A stretch of 64,000 bases of DNA, taken from positions 16,236-80,235 of the forward strand of contig JAFDVZ010000008.1 of assembly GCA_018268715.1 (NCBI GenBank). The letters run 5' to 3'. The notes under the pieces are model-generated. The model saw only the letters and a list, made by a program, of their open reading frames with translations, had not been told where the DNA came from and searched no databases. A program made the translations under genes and the position numbers. Origin of the DNA: Acidobacteriota bacterium (GTDB lineage: Bacteria; Acidobacteriota; Terriglobia; Bryobacterales; Bryobacteraceae). Positions 43,684-51,132 of this stretch are shown in pieces. Position 1 is the first letter of the stretch. Each line of letters starts with the position of its first letter.

Positions 43684-45468
43684 GTGAGACAAGCATTCTT
43701 CACGCTACTTCCCCTAATCCTTGCTGCCGGCTCCATGGTCGCGCAGGAGCGTGACGTTGAAAGTTTCAACTGGCTCCATCAACGCATTCACCCGGACCTT
43801 CAGCAACTGGGCGACTCCGACGTCGCCGACGTCATAGTCATGCACCGCGAGGGCGCTTCCGAGGACGCTGGCCGCCTGATGGCCCGCCGCAACTCAATCG
43901 CCATGCGAGGCCACATGAAGTCGGTGGGCGTTTCCGTGGCCCGCCTGACCCGTTCTGAAATCGAACGTCTGGCCTCCGATCCGGACGTCGCCTACATCGC
44001 GCCCGACCAGGAAGTCCGCGCCTTCGCCGTCGACAAGGGGCCCGAATCCGTGGGCGCCTACGCCGCCTACTCCCAGGGCTGGACCGGATCCGGCATCGGC
44101 GTCGCCGTCATCGACTCGGGCCTGAGCTATCAGAACTGCGATTGGGCCCAGAGCCTGACCTCCGGCTGCGCGGCTCCCCGCTACGCCGCTCAGGTCAGCT
44201 TCGTGAACAATCTGAACGGCAGCTACTCGGCCCCCGACGACGGTCAGGACGCCTACGGCCACGGCACCCACGTCGCCAGCATCATCGGCGGCATCGGCCT
44301 GTACTCCACCTCGTTCGCCAACCAGTACAGCATCTATCCGACGTACTGGATTCACGGCGTCGCCCCCGGCGTGAAGGTCTTCTCCATGCGGGTGCTCAAG
44401 GCGGACGGCACGGGCACGGACAGTTCGGTAATCGCGGCGATTAATTACGCCATCGCCAACAAGAGCCAGTACAACATCCGCATCATCAACCTGTCGCTGG
44501 GCCGTCCGGTGACGGTCAGCTACACGAAGGATCCGCTCTGCCAGGCGGTGGAAAAAGCCTGGAAGGCGGGCATCGTCGTCGTGGTGGCGGCGGGCAACTT
44601 CGGACGCAACAACAGCAGCGGCAACCAGGGCTATGGCACCATCACCGCCCCCGGCAACGATCCTTACGTGATCACCGTCGGCGCCGTGAACACCTTCGCC
44701 AGCACCGACCGCACCAAGCATCGCGTGGCCAGCTACTCCTCCAAGGGCCCCACCGCCATCGACCACATCGTGAAGCCGGACCTCGTGGCCCCGGGCAACA
44801 ACATCTACGCCACTCAGTGCAAGGAGTGCGCGCTGACGGCCAGCTATCCGGCCAACGCGATTCCCGACACCGACTACGCCACCGTCTCCGGCACAGCCAA
44901 GAGCACTTACTATCTGCGCCTTTCGGGCACCAGCATGGCCACTCCGGTGGTGGCGGGCGCGGTGGCGCTGATGTTGCAGAAGGATTCCACGCTCACCCCC
45001 GACCAGGTGAAGGCGCGCCTCATGAAGACGGCCTCAAAGACCAACTTCCCGGCCTCCTACTCGGCGGTGGACGCGGCCACCAACACCTCCTACACCGTCT
45101 ACCATGACGCGTTCACCATCGGCGCCGGCGAGTTGGACATCACCGCCGCGCTCGCCAACACCGACAAGGTCTCCACCAGCCTGACCGCCGCCTCGCCGGC
45201 CGTCACGTATAACTCCACCACCAAGACCGTCAACCTCGTCAGCGGCTCGACGCTGGTGTGGGGCACGACCATCGTGTGGGGAACCACCGTGGTCTGGGGC
45301 ACAACGGTGATGTCGGGCAACACCATCGTCTGGGGCACGACGCTGGTGTGGGGCACGAACACGAACTCCGCGTCCTCGGTGATCTGGGGAACCGGAACCG
45401 CCATCGCATCCACGGGATCGGCGCTGGTCAGCGAAAGCTCGAGCGCAGTGCTCAACGGCGATAAGTAA
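43684..45468 (+). CDS. Secreted subtilisin-like S8 peptidase with WGT hexapeptide-repeat tail
   Basis: Protein of 594 residues from GTG at 43684 (reads MRQAFFTLLPLILAAGSMVAQ as signal peptide). TAGGAGG lies only one base before it, an unusually short spacing; an earlier in-frame GTG at 43618 lacks an SD. An inhibitor-I9-like pro-domain (about 45-115) precedes the S8 domain, with catalytic D144 (VAVIDSG), H193 (YGHGTHVAS) and S417 (LSGTSMATP). The C-terminal region (about 521-570) consists of six-residue units of the form (I/V)VWGTT. It is secreted; the tail may form a beta structure or anchor. Two hairpins follow the stop, the second a good terminator. Confidence 0.92.
   Translation: MRQAFFTLLPLILAAGSMVAQERDVESFNWLHQRIHPDLQQLGDSDVADVIVMHREGASEDAGRLMARRNSIAMRGHMKSVGVSVARLTRSEIERLASDPDVAYIAPDQEVRAFAVDKGPESVGAYAAYSQGWTGSGIGVAVIDSGLSYQNCDWAQSLTSGCAAPRYAAQVSFVNNLNGSYSAPDDGQDAYGHGTHVASIIGGIGLYSTSFANQYSIYPTYWIHGVAPGVKVFSMRVLKADGTGTDSSVIAAINYAIANKSQYNIRIINLSLGRPVTVSYTKDPLCQAVEKAWKAGIVVVVAAGNFGRNNSSGNQGYGTITAPGNDPYVITVGAVNTFASTDRTKHRVASYSSKGPTAIDHIVKPDLVAPGNNIYATQCKECALTASYPANAIPDTDYATVSGTAKSTYYLRLSGTSMATPVVAGAVALMLQKDSTLTPDQVKARLMKTASKTNFPASYSAVDAATNTSYTVYHDAFTIGAGELDITAALANTDKVSTSLTAASPAVTYNSTTKTVNLVSGSTLVWGTTIVWGTTVVWGTTVMSGNTIVWGTTLVWGTNTNSASSVIWGTGTAIASTGSALVSESSSAVLNGDK
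45250..45400 (+). repeat. Tandem hexapeptide-coding repeat (VWGTT units) in the subtilase
   Basis: About eight units of 18 bases encode (L/I/V)VWGT(T/N), with one divergent unit (VMSGNT) and one interrupted by NTNSAS. Units differ mainly at third codon positions, so the amino-acid sequence is under selection. Confidence 0.8.
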
Positions 45469-45476
45469 TCTTCTCA

Positions 45477-45567
45477 GGCCGCCTTGCGCCATGGCGAGGC
45501 GGCCGTCTCCCAATTTCCCAAGTCCCATCCTCCTTAGGCCGGCCCCCTCCTGGGGCCGGATTTTTTT
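45477..45567 (+). terminator. Double hairpin; intrinsic terminator after the subtilase gene
   Basis: First hairpin: arms GGCCGCCT (45477-45484) and AGGCGGCC (45497-45504) around an inner CGCCATGGCG palindrome. Second hairpin: arms CCGGCCCC (45539-45546) and GGGGCCGG (45552-45559), followed by A and seven T. The second is a typical Rho-independent terminator reading from the subtilase side. Confidence 0.85.
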
Positions 45568-45575
45568 GGGACCTG

Positions 45576-46463
45576 TCAGCCCGCCGCCTCCTGCACAATC
45601 CGGGCCGCCGCCAGATCCTCCACCGCGATTCCCAAGGACTTGTAGACCGTCCGCCCGCCCGCCGGAGCCGCCTTGGTTCCCTCGATCAATTCGCCGATCT
45701 CTGCGTACACCGGCGTCCCCGACAGAATCACGTCTCCCGACTCCCGTTCCGCCGCCGCCCGAGACTCCACCACCAGCGTCGCCCTCATCGCTTCATCGTC
45801 CAGCTCGCGGAACGTGGGCCCAACCGCGCCGATCGCGTTCACATGCGCCGCTTCGCCCAGCCACTCTCCCCGCAGCACCGGCGTCCGCGAACTCGTCACC
45901 GTCACCACCACATCCGCGCCACGCACCGCCTGCTCGGCCGTCATGGCCCGCGCGCCGTGCGCCGCCGCGAACCGTTCGGCGTGCTCGGCGGTTCGGCTCC
46001 ACACCCGGACATCGTCGAACTCGCGCACCGTGCGCAACGCCTCCAGGTGCGAACCGGCCTGCACGCCGCTGCCGAGGATCGCAAGCGAGCGCGCCCCCGG
46101 CTTCGCCAGCAGGTCCGTCGCGATCGCCGACACCGCCGCCGTGCGCATTTCCGTGATCAGCCGTCCGTCCATCACCGCCAGCGGTTCGCCCGTCGAGGTT
46201 TTGAACAGGAGGATCACCGCGTGGTGGGTATCCAGGCCCAGCGCGGCGTTGCCGGGGAAGAAGGTCACCAGTTTCGCCCCCATGATCTCCCCGCACACCG
46301 CCGGCATCAGCGCATAAAAGCCCTGGTGCGCGGCGATGGAGAGGACATTGCGGACGGGCTGGTCGACGCGTCCCGCCGAGAAATCGGCCAGCGCGCGCCG
46401 GAGCGCCGGAATCAGCTCGGAGTATCGAAGCCGGGATCGAACTTGCTCTTCAGAGATATACAC
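45576..46463 (-). CDS. Ornithine cyclodeaminase/mu-crystallin family enzyme
   Basis: NAD(P)-dependent enzyme of 295 residues. Visible are the N-terminal dimerisation/substrate part (MYISEEQVRSRLRYSELIPA, MGAKLVTFFPGN, LDTHHAVILLF), the substrate loop MDGRLITEMRTAAVSAIATD and the Rossmann dinucleotide site LAILGSGVQAGSHLEAL near residue 130. Family members include ornithine cyclodeaminase, alanine dehydrogenase and ketimine reductases; the NAIGAVGPTFRELDD segment is common to them. It is slightly shorter than E. coli-type members (about 320). It stands alone; no pathway partner is adjacent. Confidence 0.9.
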   Translation of the reverse strand: MYISEEQVRSRLRYSELIPALRRALADFSAGRVDQPVRNVLSIAAHQGFYALMPAVCGEIMGAKLVTFFPGNAALGLDTHHAVILLFKTSTGEPLAVMDGRLITEMRTAAVSAIATDLLAKPGARSLAILGSGVQAGSHLEALRTVREFDDVRVWSRTAEHAERFAAAHGARAMTAEQAVRGADVVVTVTSSRTPVLRGEWLGEAAHVNAIGAVGPTFRELDDEAMRATLVVESRAAAERESGDVILSGTPVYAEIGELIEGTKAAPAGGRTVYKSLGIAVEDLAAARIVQEAAG

Positions 46464-46477
46464 GAGTTATAGGGTCA

Positions 46478-47272
46478 CTATAACTCAAGTTTCCCCTGAT
46501 AAGTCATCTCGTCGAGATAGTAGGTCTGATATAACTCGAAGCGGCCGAAATGCGCCGAAAAGGAGACCTCGCGATCTTTCTTGGCGATCTCCTTGCTGCG
46601 CGGGAACAGGTACACGATGGTCAGGCTGTCGTCGCGGGATATCACGCGCACCTCGGAGGGCTTGGCGAACTTCTTGCCGTCTTTCTTGAGTTCGGCCTGT
46701 CCCTTCAGGTCTTTCTCCGACATCCCCTGTCGATTCGCCATCCGCGATGGCAGCCCCGTCACCACAATGGCGTAGTGCGATGAATCGATGGTCGGCGCCA
46801 CGCCGCCCTTGAACTTCAGGTGAGCGTCCTGAATGGGCAGCGCGCTCTCCCAGCGGACCGTCACGGTTTGCGGTTCGCGGGACGAGGACGAGCCCTCGCC
46901 GCCGCGACTGTCGGGATAGCGCCGGTCGTCGTCCTGCGGATAGCCGCCGCCTCCTCCCGGATATCCTCCGCCTCCCGGGTATCCGCCGCCGCGCCGTCCG
47001 CCGCCGCCCGGGTAACCGACTCCGCCCACGCCGGGAATGCCGAGCCCGATGCCGCCGCCCCGGCCCATCCCTCCGCCGCGTCCCATGCCGCGGCCGCCCT
47101 GTTGCGAACGCTGGCTCATGGTCAGCGACGCCTGTCGGGCCCACGGCGAATCAGTCAGGACGATCTTTGCGTCGTCCTCGGTCCATTGAGCGATCGGCTT
47201 GTCCTTCCAAGGCTGATCGGAAGAAGCGAACAGAGCGAACGGTAGCGCGAGCAGGTACGAACGTCGGATCAT
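46478..47272 (-). CDS. Secreted Gly-rich hypothetical protein (GWxTD-like N-terminus)
   Basis: Protein of 264 residues from the ATG at 47272, with signal peptide MIRRSYLLALPFALFASS. After it comes WKDKPIAQWTEDDAKIVLTD, resembling the acidobacterial GWxTD-type region, then a long Gly/Tyr/Arg repeat region (about 60-120, with PGGGG units). The C-terminal beta-rich part (about 135-264) ends FELYQTYYLDEMTYQGKLEL. It is probably secreted to the periplasm or outer surface. No catalytic motif was seen. It begins 79 bases before the hydroxyacid dehydrogenase end and is on the same strand. Confidence 0.78.
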   Translation of the reverse strand: MIRRSYLLALPFALFASSDQPWKDKPIAQWTEDDAKIVLTDSPWARQASLTMSQRSQQGGRGMGRGGGMGRGGGIGLGIPGVGGVGYPGGGGRRGGGYPGGGGYPGGGGGYPQDDDRRYPDSRGGEGSSSSREPQTVTVRWESALPIQDAHLKFKGGVAPTIDSSHYAIVVTGLPSRMANRQGMSEKDLKGQAELKKDGKKFAKPSEVRVISRDDSLTIVYLFPRSKEIAKKDREVSFSAHFGRFELYQTYYLDEMTYQGKLEL

Positions 47273-47351
47273 ATTGGCCGGAAGTCCTGATCTCAAGTAC
47301 GCGACCCGCTCGCGCCCGGTTACATCGATGTGGCGGCGTTGCCCACTGCCC

Positions 47352-48455
47352 TCAGTAACCGGCCTTCTTATCCACCACGTTCATCAGCGGAATGCCCTTG
47401 GCGTAGCGCCGAACGTTCTCGGCGAAGACGTCGATCAGGCGAACCTGCCGGTCCGGACTCCAGCCGGAGGTGTGGGCCGTCATCACCACGTTGTGGAAGT
47501 CGAAAATCGGGTGCGTCGAAGGCGGCGGCTCCACCGGGAACACGTCCAGCCCCGCGCCGGCGAGCCATCCTTCGCGCAGCGCCTTCACCAGCGCCATATC
47601 GTCGTACAGTTTGCCGCGCGACATGGCCAGGAAGTAGGCCGTCTTCTTCATCGAGTGGAAGACGGTTTCGTTGAACATCTTCTCGGTTTGCGGGGTGTGC
47701 GGAGCGGCCGCCACCAGCACGTCCACCTTGGGAACCATCTCCATCAGGTATTCGGGCGAGTGCAGCTCGGCCACGTATTCGGGCTTCGGGAGCGGTTTGG
47801 CGTCGGTGGCGATCACTTTCATATCGAAGCCGAAGTAGGCGCGCCGCGCGATGGCGCTCCCAATGCCGCCCAGTCCCACAATGCCCATCGTCCGTCCCAC
47901 CAGTTCGGTGTGATCGGCCGATTTCGGCGTCCCCACCGGATTCATCTGCCGTTTGTAGTACTGCGGCATGTAGTGCGTGGTGATGCCGCGCGTCAGGCAC
48001 AGCAGCATGCCGATGGCGGTCTCGGAGATGCCCGGCGCGAACGTGCGCGCGTAGTTAGTGCAGATGGAAGGGTGGTTGCGGAAGGCCTGGTCCATGCCCT
48101 CCATGCCGGCGCCGCCCGCCTGCACCCACTTGAGTTTCGGCGCATAGTCGAACTCGGCGCCGCGAATATCGCCGTACACCGCCTCCGCCTCGCGCAACAG
48201 CGTCTTGAACTCATCGCGATTCTTGGCGATGAGAATCTCCACCTTGACATCGGGAACCGCGGCCTGGATCGTTTGCACCTCATGCGGCTCAAACGGGTAC
48301 ATCGTCGCAATGCGGAGTGGTCCGCCATCGGCGCGAGGTTGGTTGTGCTGCTCGGATAGAGCGACGGGGCTCCGGGACTGGCCTTGCGCGGCCGCGGGTG
48401 CGGCGGCGCCGGCCATGGCGACAAAGGATCTGCGCGACACGGATTCTTCGGACAT
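47352..48455 (-). CDS. D-2-hydroxyacid dehydrogenase with Tat-like signal
   Basis: Oxidoreductase of 367 residues in the D-isomer 2-hydroxyacid dehydrogenase family. The N-terminal sequence SVSRRSFVAMAGAAAPAAAQ looks like a Tat signal, so the enzyme may act in the periplasm, unusual for this family. The dinucleotide site is MGIVGLGGIGSAIARRA (near residue 190). Later come VDVLVAAAPHTPQTEKMFN, AYFLAMSRGKLYDD with the usual catalytic-Arg position, GAGLDVFPVEPPP and TAHTSGWSPD with the catalytic His. The ATG at 48455 has no SD, but a TACAAC element lies 7 bases upstream, suggesting a leaderless transcript. The substrate is unknown. Confidence 0.88.
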   Translation of the reverse strand: MSEESVSRRSFVAMAGAAAPAAAQGQSRSPVALSEQHNQPRADGGPLRIATMYPFEPHEVQTIQAAVPDVKVEILIAKNRDEFKTLLREAEAVYGDIRGAEFDYAPKLKWVQAGGAGMEGMDQAFRNHPSICTNYARTFAPGISETAIGMLLCLTRGITTHYMPQYYKRQMNPVGTPKSADHTELVGRTMGIVGLGGIGSAIARRAYFGFDMKVIATDAKPLPKPEYVAELHSPEYLMEMVPKVDVLVAAAPHTPQTEKMFNETVFHSMKKTAYFLAMSRGKLYDDMALVKALREGWLAGAGLDVFPVEPPPSTHPIFDFHNVVMTAHTSGWSPDRQVRLIDVFAENVRRYAKGIPLMNVVDKKAGY

Positions 48456-48541
48456 GCCGTTTGTTGTATCACAATCAGGTTCCAACGCAAGCCTCCTGCC
48501 AGATACATATATCAGTTCGGAGGCGCTCCACCCCGCGGGCC

Positions 48542-49399
48542 CTAACCGCGCCCCGCGCCGGCCGCCGCGATCAGTTTGTGGTCGGCCAACGGAGCGGGCC
48601 CCATCTCCTCGGCGCGCTCCACGCCCCGCGCCGTGATCGAGAAGCGCCCGCTGTCGGAACGCAGCACCCAACCGCTCTCCCGCAGGAACCACAGCGCGAA
48701 GTCCAGGTGCTCCCGAGGACACCCCAGCATCTGTTCGAACTCCAGCAACCCCATGCCCGGGTCGCGCGGCTCGCGCACTCTCCTCATGTAGAGCAGCAGC
48801 AGAATGCCCTGCCGCTTCCGCTTCTCGCCCTCCACACCGACCGCCGCCTCCGGCGCCTCGAAGATCCGGAATCGCTTCTGCTGCTGGGCCGGGCGCTGCG
48901 CGTCGTAGGCGGCGCGCTGCACCGGATCGCTCAACGTCTCATAGGCGCGCAGTACGGATTTGAAAATCCCCTCATCGCCGGTTTCCTTGTTGTCGGGATG
49001 GAACCGCTGCGCCAGCACCCGGAACACCCGATGCACCGTATCGGGATCGGCGTTCGGGCTCAGTTGCAGAACCTCGTAGTAGTCCGGTTCGGAGGCGTCG
49101 AAGGTCTCCGCCCCGGCGGCCTTCTCCACCATCACCCCGCAGGTGAATGTTCCGTTGGCCGAAGGGATCGACCACCTTACCACTCCGCCCACATCCAGCC
49201 GCCGCACCGCCGTGCCGTGCAGCAACTCGCCCTTCAGCCGCACCCGGCATCCCACCTCCAGCCGCCGCGGCGTCTCCAGCCCGTATCCCTCTTCACTCAA
49301 ATCGACGATCCTGGCGCGGAACGACTCCAGCCCGACGATGACCGTCAGGTCCGGCTGCGTCCGAAACGGTGACTTCCTCTGAAATCTTCGCTGTTCCAT
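48542..49399 (-). CDS. PilZ plus J-domain fusion protein
   Basis: Protein of 285 residues. The N-terminal PilZ domain (about 1-95) keeps the c-di-GMP contacts: RxxxR as R4-R8 (EQRRFQRKSP) and DxSxxG at D33-G38 (VDLSEEGYGL). Residues about 106-168 form a J-domain with HPD at 134-136 (YYEVLQLSPNADPDTVHRVF, QRFHPDNKETGD, AYETLSDPVQRAAYD), which would stimulate a DnaK-type chaperone. The C-terminal part (about 190-280) looks like a winged helix (LEFEQMLGCPREHLDFALWF, SGRFSITARGVERAEEM). If functional, it would link c-di-GMP to Hsp70 activity; this is inference. No signal peptide is present. Confidence 0.88.
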   Translation of the reverse strand: MEQRRFQRKSPFRTQPDLTVIVGLESFRARIVDLSEEGYGLETPRRLEVGCRVRLKGELLHGTAVRRLDVGGVVRWSIPSANGTFTCGVMVEKAAGAETFDASEPDYYEVLQLSPNADPDTVHRVFRVLAQRFHPDNKETGDEGIFKSVLRAYETLSDPVQRAAYDAQRPAQQQKRFRIFEAPEAAVGVEGEKRKRQGILLLLYMRRVREPRDPGMGLLEFEQMLGCPREHLDFALWFLRESGWVLRSDSGRFSITARGVERAEEMGPAPLADHKLIAAAGAGRG

Positions 49400-49436
49400 G
49401 TCGAGCCCCTAGGCCCTATCTGCATCGGCATATTCC

Positions 49437-51026
49437 CTATAGGCCTTTAGGGGGACGACCGGGGCCATACAGCACCACTCCCGGCCGGTTCTTCGACACT
49501 GCCCCGCCCTCAATCACCGCCTTGCCGTTCACAAACACCCAGTCGAACCCCACCGCGTACTGATGTGGCTTGGCGAAGTCGGACCGGTCGGCCACCGTCG
49601 CGGGGTCGAAAACCGCCAGATCGGCCTTCATTCCCGGCCGGATCAGCCCCCGATCACCGAGCCCCAGCCGCGCCGCCGGGTAGGCCGACATCCGCCGCAC
49701 GGCGTCTTCGAGCGTCAGCGTCCGCCGTTCCCGGACGTAGCGGCCCAGCACCCGGGCGAACGTCCCGTAACTGCGCGGATGCGGCGCCCCCTTGCCGAAG
49801 GTCGGAATCTCCCCGTCCGAGCCGATCATCGTGTACGGATAGCGCAGGATCCTCTCCACATCGTCTTCACTAATGGCGTGATAAACCGCCGAACAACCCC
49901 CTTTTTGTTGTATTTCGATAGCAGTTTCGGCGTCATTTTCGACGTTTTCTGCACGTTTTCGCGCACGATTGATGGCCGAAAGGCTCTGCCCGTCGAGCGT
50001 CGGATCCCACGAACACCCCGCCATCACGACATTTTCCGCGCTCCCGCCGCCGCGGTCGTTGAGGATCTTGTCGATAATCACGGATTTGATGCGGGCCCGC
50101 GTATCGGGGACCGTGAGGCGCTCGAGCAGGGCTTTCTGGCCGCCTTCGAGCGCCCACTGGGGGAACAGGGCCGCCGTGCCGGTGCTCGAGGCCGTGTAGG
50201 GGTAGGCGTCGATGGTGGCGTCGACGCCGCGAGCCCGCGCCGCCTCCACCAGGGCGATGGTTTCGCGGCTTTTGCCCCAGTTCGCCTTGCCAATGATCTT
50301 ATGATGTGTCACCTGGGTGGGCAGACCGCCTTCCTCGCCGATGCGGATGGTCTCGCGGACGGCGTCCTCGACGCTAGCGGCCTCATCACGCATGTGAGAG
50401 ATGTAAATACCGCCAAAACTGCCCGCAATGCGCGCGATTTCGACCACTTCCGGCGTCGGAGTGAAGTTTCCGGGCACATAGAACAGACCGCTCGACAGGC
50501 CGAAGGCGCCGTCCCGCATGGCCTGCTCCATGATGGACCGCATCCGGGCCATCTCCTCGGGCGTGGCGGGACGGTTCACCAGCCCCATCACCTCCTGGCG
50601 GATGGAGCCCTGGCCGGCAAAGGTCCCGAAATTCACCGACATCGGCGCGGCGGCGAGTTTCGCGAGAAACGGCGCGATGGGGATGGGCGAGCTGCCGTCG
50701 TTCCCTTCCAGTAACGTTGTGACGCCCTGGCGGATGTAGTTCTGGGCGGTCGGGTCGAGGAAGATCCCGCGGCGGGCGTGGGTGTGGATGTCGATGAAGC
50801 CTGGCGCCACAACACGACCCCGGGCGTCGACGGTGAGCGCCGCCTTCCGCCCGGCCAGCCGGCCGATGGCGGCAATCCGGTCGCCCGTAATACCGACGTC
50901 GGCATAGCGCCAAGGAGCGCCGGAGCCGTCCACCACACGGCCCCCGGCGATGATCACGTCGAACTCCGGCGGCTGCCATGCCAGGCAGAGCGGCGCCGCG
51001 AGGGCGGCCAGCAGGAATGTCCGCAT
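49437..51026 (-). CDS. Secreted D-aminoacylase-like amidohydrolase
   Basis: Protein of 529 residues from ATG at 51026, with signal peptide MRTFLLAALAAPLCLAW. It belongs to the N-acyl-D-amino-acid deacylase branch of the amidohydrolase superfamily. Visible are the beta-sandwich start (VIIAGGRVVDGSGAPWRYAD), metal motif HxH in APGFIDIHTHARRG (near residue 90), the metal-ligand region FGLSSGLFYVPG, later His in QVTHHKIIGK, the active-site Asp in YTMIGSDGEI, and RTLTLEDAVRRMSAYPAARL. These enzymes deacylate N-acyl-D-amino acids, and a signal peptide suggests a periplasmic role such as turnover of wall-derived or modified peptides. It stands alone on this strand. Confidence 0.9.
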   Translation of the reverse strand: MRTFLLAALAAPLCLAWQPPEFDVIIAGGRVVDGSGAPWRYADVGITGDRIAAIGRLAGRKAALTVDARGRVVAPGFIDIHTHARRGIFLDPTAQNYIRQGVTTLLEGNDGSSPIPIAPFLAKLAAAPMSVNFGTFAGQGSIRQEVMGLVNRPATPEEMARMRSIMEQAMRDGAFGLSSGLFYVPGNFTPTPEVVEIARIAGSFGGIYISHMRDEAASVEDAVRETIRIGEEGGLPTQVTHHKIIGKANWGKSRETIALVEAARARGVDATIDAYPYTASSTGTAALFPQWALEGGQKALLERLTVPDTRARIKSVIIDKILNDRGGGSAENVVMAGCSWDPTLDGQSLSAINRARKRAENVENDAETAIEIQQKGGCSAVYHAISEDDVERILRYPYTMIGSDGEIPTFGKGAPHPRSYGTFARVLGRYVRERRTLTLEDAVRRMSAYPAARLGLGDRGLIRPGMKADLAVFDPATVADRSDFAKPHQYAVGFDWVFVNGKAVIEGGAVSKNRPGVVLYGPGRPPKGL

Positions 51027-51132
51027 GGGTAGCAGTGTAGCGCGGCCGGGGGGGGGTGAATCGGATAAAAGCATCCTGTGTTAAGATGCTGGCTTAATCC
51101 AGTTTTCATCTTATTGTAAGGAGCAACGTCCC

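Noticed and set aside
45250..45400. Possible CRISPR-like array because of regular 18-base repeats
   Set aside because: The repeats are inside an open frame and encode the same hexapeptide. They have no spacers and no cas genes are nearby.
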